DNA of 64,000 bases, taken from Notamacropus eugenii. Taxonomy: Eukaryota > Chordata > Mammalia > Diprotodontia > Macropodidae. The translations under genes were made by a program, and so were the position numbers. Location of the stretch: NCBI RefSeq assembly GCF_028372415.1, contig NC_092878.1:26828903-26892902 (forward strand), in the 5' to 3' direction. This document shows positions 63,745-64,000 of this stretch, piece by piece; the stretch's first letter is position 1, and each line of letters begins with the position of its first letter. The notes under the pieces are model-generated. The model did not search any database, was not told the origin of the DNA, and worked only from the letters and a program-made list of their open reading frames with translations.

Positions 63745-64000
63745 CTCCCACTTTATTTTTAGTTTTCACCATTCACTTCTACAAGATTTTGAGTTCTCAA
63801 TTTTTCCCCCTGCCCAAGATGGCATGTAACTGATACAGGATATACATGTATGATCATATTAAACAGATTTCCACAGTAATCATGTTGTGAAAGAAGAATC
63901 AGAACAAAAGGGAAAAGCCATGAGAAAGGAAAAAAAGAAGATGGTACGCTTTGATCTGCATTTGGACTCCATAGTTCTTTCTCTGGATGTGGATATATGG
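63745..64000 (-). mobile_element. L1 3' end, antisense, cut by window end
   Basis: T-rich start, atggcatgtaactgatacag, gttgtgaaagaagaatcaga and ttgatctgcatttggactcc, agttctttctctggatgtgg: reversed L1 3'UTR as at 3610. Confidence 0.75.

Overview
The window is vertebrate nuclear DNA, most likely from a marsupial. It carries spliced genes with GT-AG introns, one CpG island, and a repeat load of tRNA-headed CORE-SINEs, L2, L1, an RTE-type LINE with a matching SINE, and hAT-type mini-transposons that I associate with metatherian genomes. The species cannot be fixed from the sequence. There is no prokaryotic gene content: nearly all open frames are chance frames in introns or retroelement remnants.

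Two host genes lie head to tail on the + strand. Positions 1-16277 hold the last 12 coding exons of KNL1 (kinetochore scaffold 1), with a 3'UTR to about 17.9 kb. These exons encode the C-terminal 379 residues: a coiled-coil stretch followed by the tandem RWD kinetochore-binding domain. All exon phases join without a break. After about 19 kb of intergenic repeats comes the RAD51 CpG-island promoter (about 36.7-37.2 kb) with a predicted non-coding first exon, then coding exons at 46.4, 49.8, 55.1, 56.3 and 61.5 kb. They encode RAD51 residues 1-176 plus two bases of codon 177, including the helix-hairpin-helix domain, the FxxA self-association motif, Walker A and the catalytic glutamate. The gene continues beyond 64 kb. 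KNL1 next to RAD51 in the same orientation matches the human order on chromosome 15q15.

The intergenic block (18-36.5 kb) is a nest of retroelements. The clearest is an essentially full-length RTE-type LINE (about 19204-24317, minus strand) with APE endonuclease, reverse transcriptase and a C-terminal zinc finger. It is split by a later poly(A) retroelement flanked by a 13-bp target duplication. Around it lie L1 copies in both orientations, CORE-SINEs, L2 fragments and SINEs sharing the RTE 3' tail. RAD51 intron 1 holds an RPL37A processed pseudogene, a long L2 patchwork and a solo LTR of gammaretroviral type cutting an L2 with a 4-bp duplication.

The best regulatory signals are two ZNF143-type ACTACA motifs plus E2F and GC-box motifs at the RAD51 promoter, and a perfect 16-bp RFX X-box palindrome in RAD51 intron 5. 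I see no wholly new gene system. The most unusual structures are the nested RTE insertion with a possible ~43-bp target duplication, and an internally deleted L1 that keeps both ends inside a perfect 12-bp target duplication.
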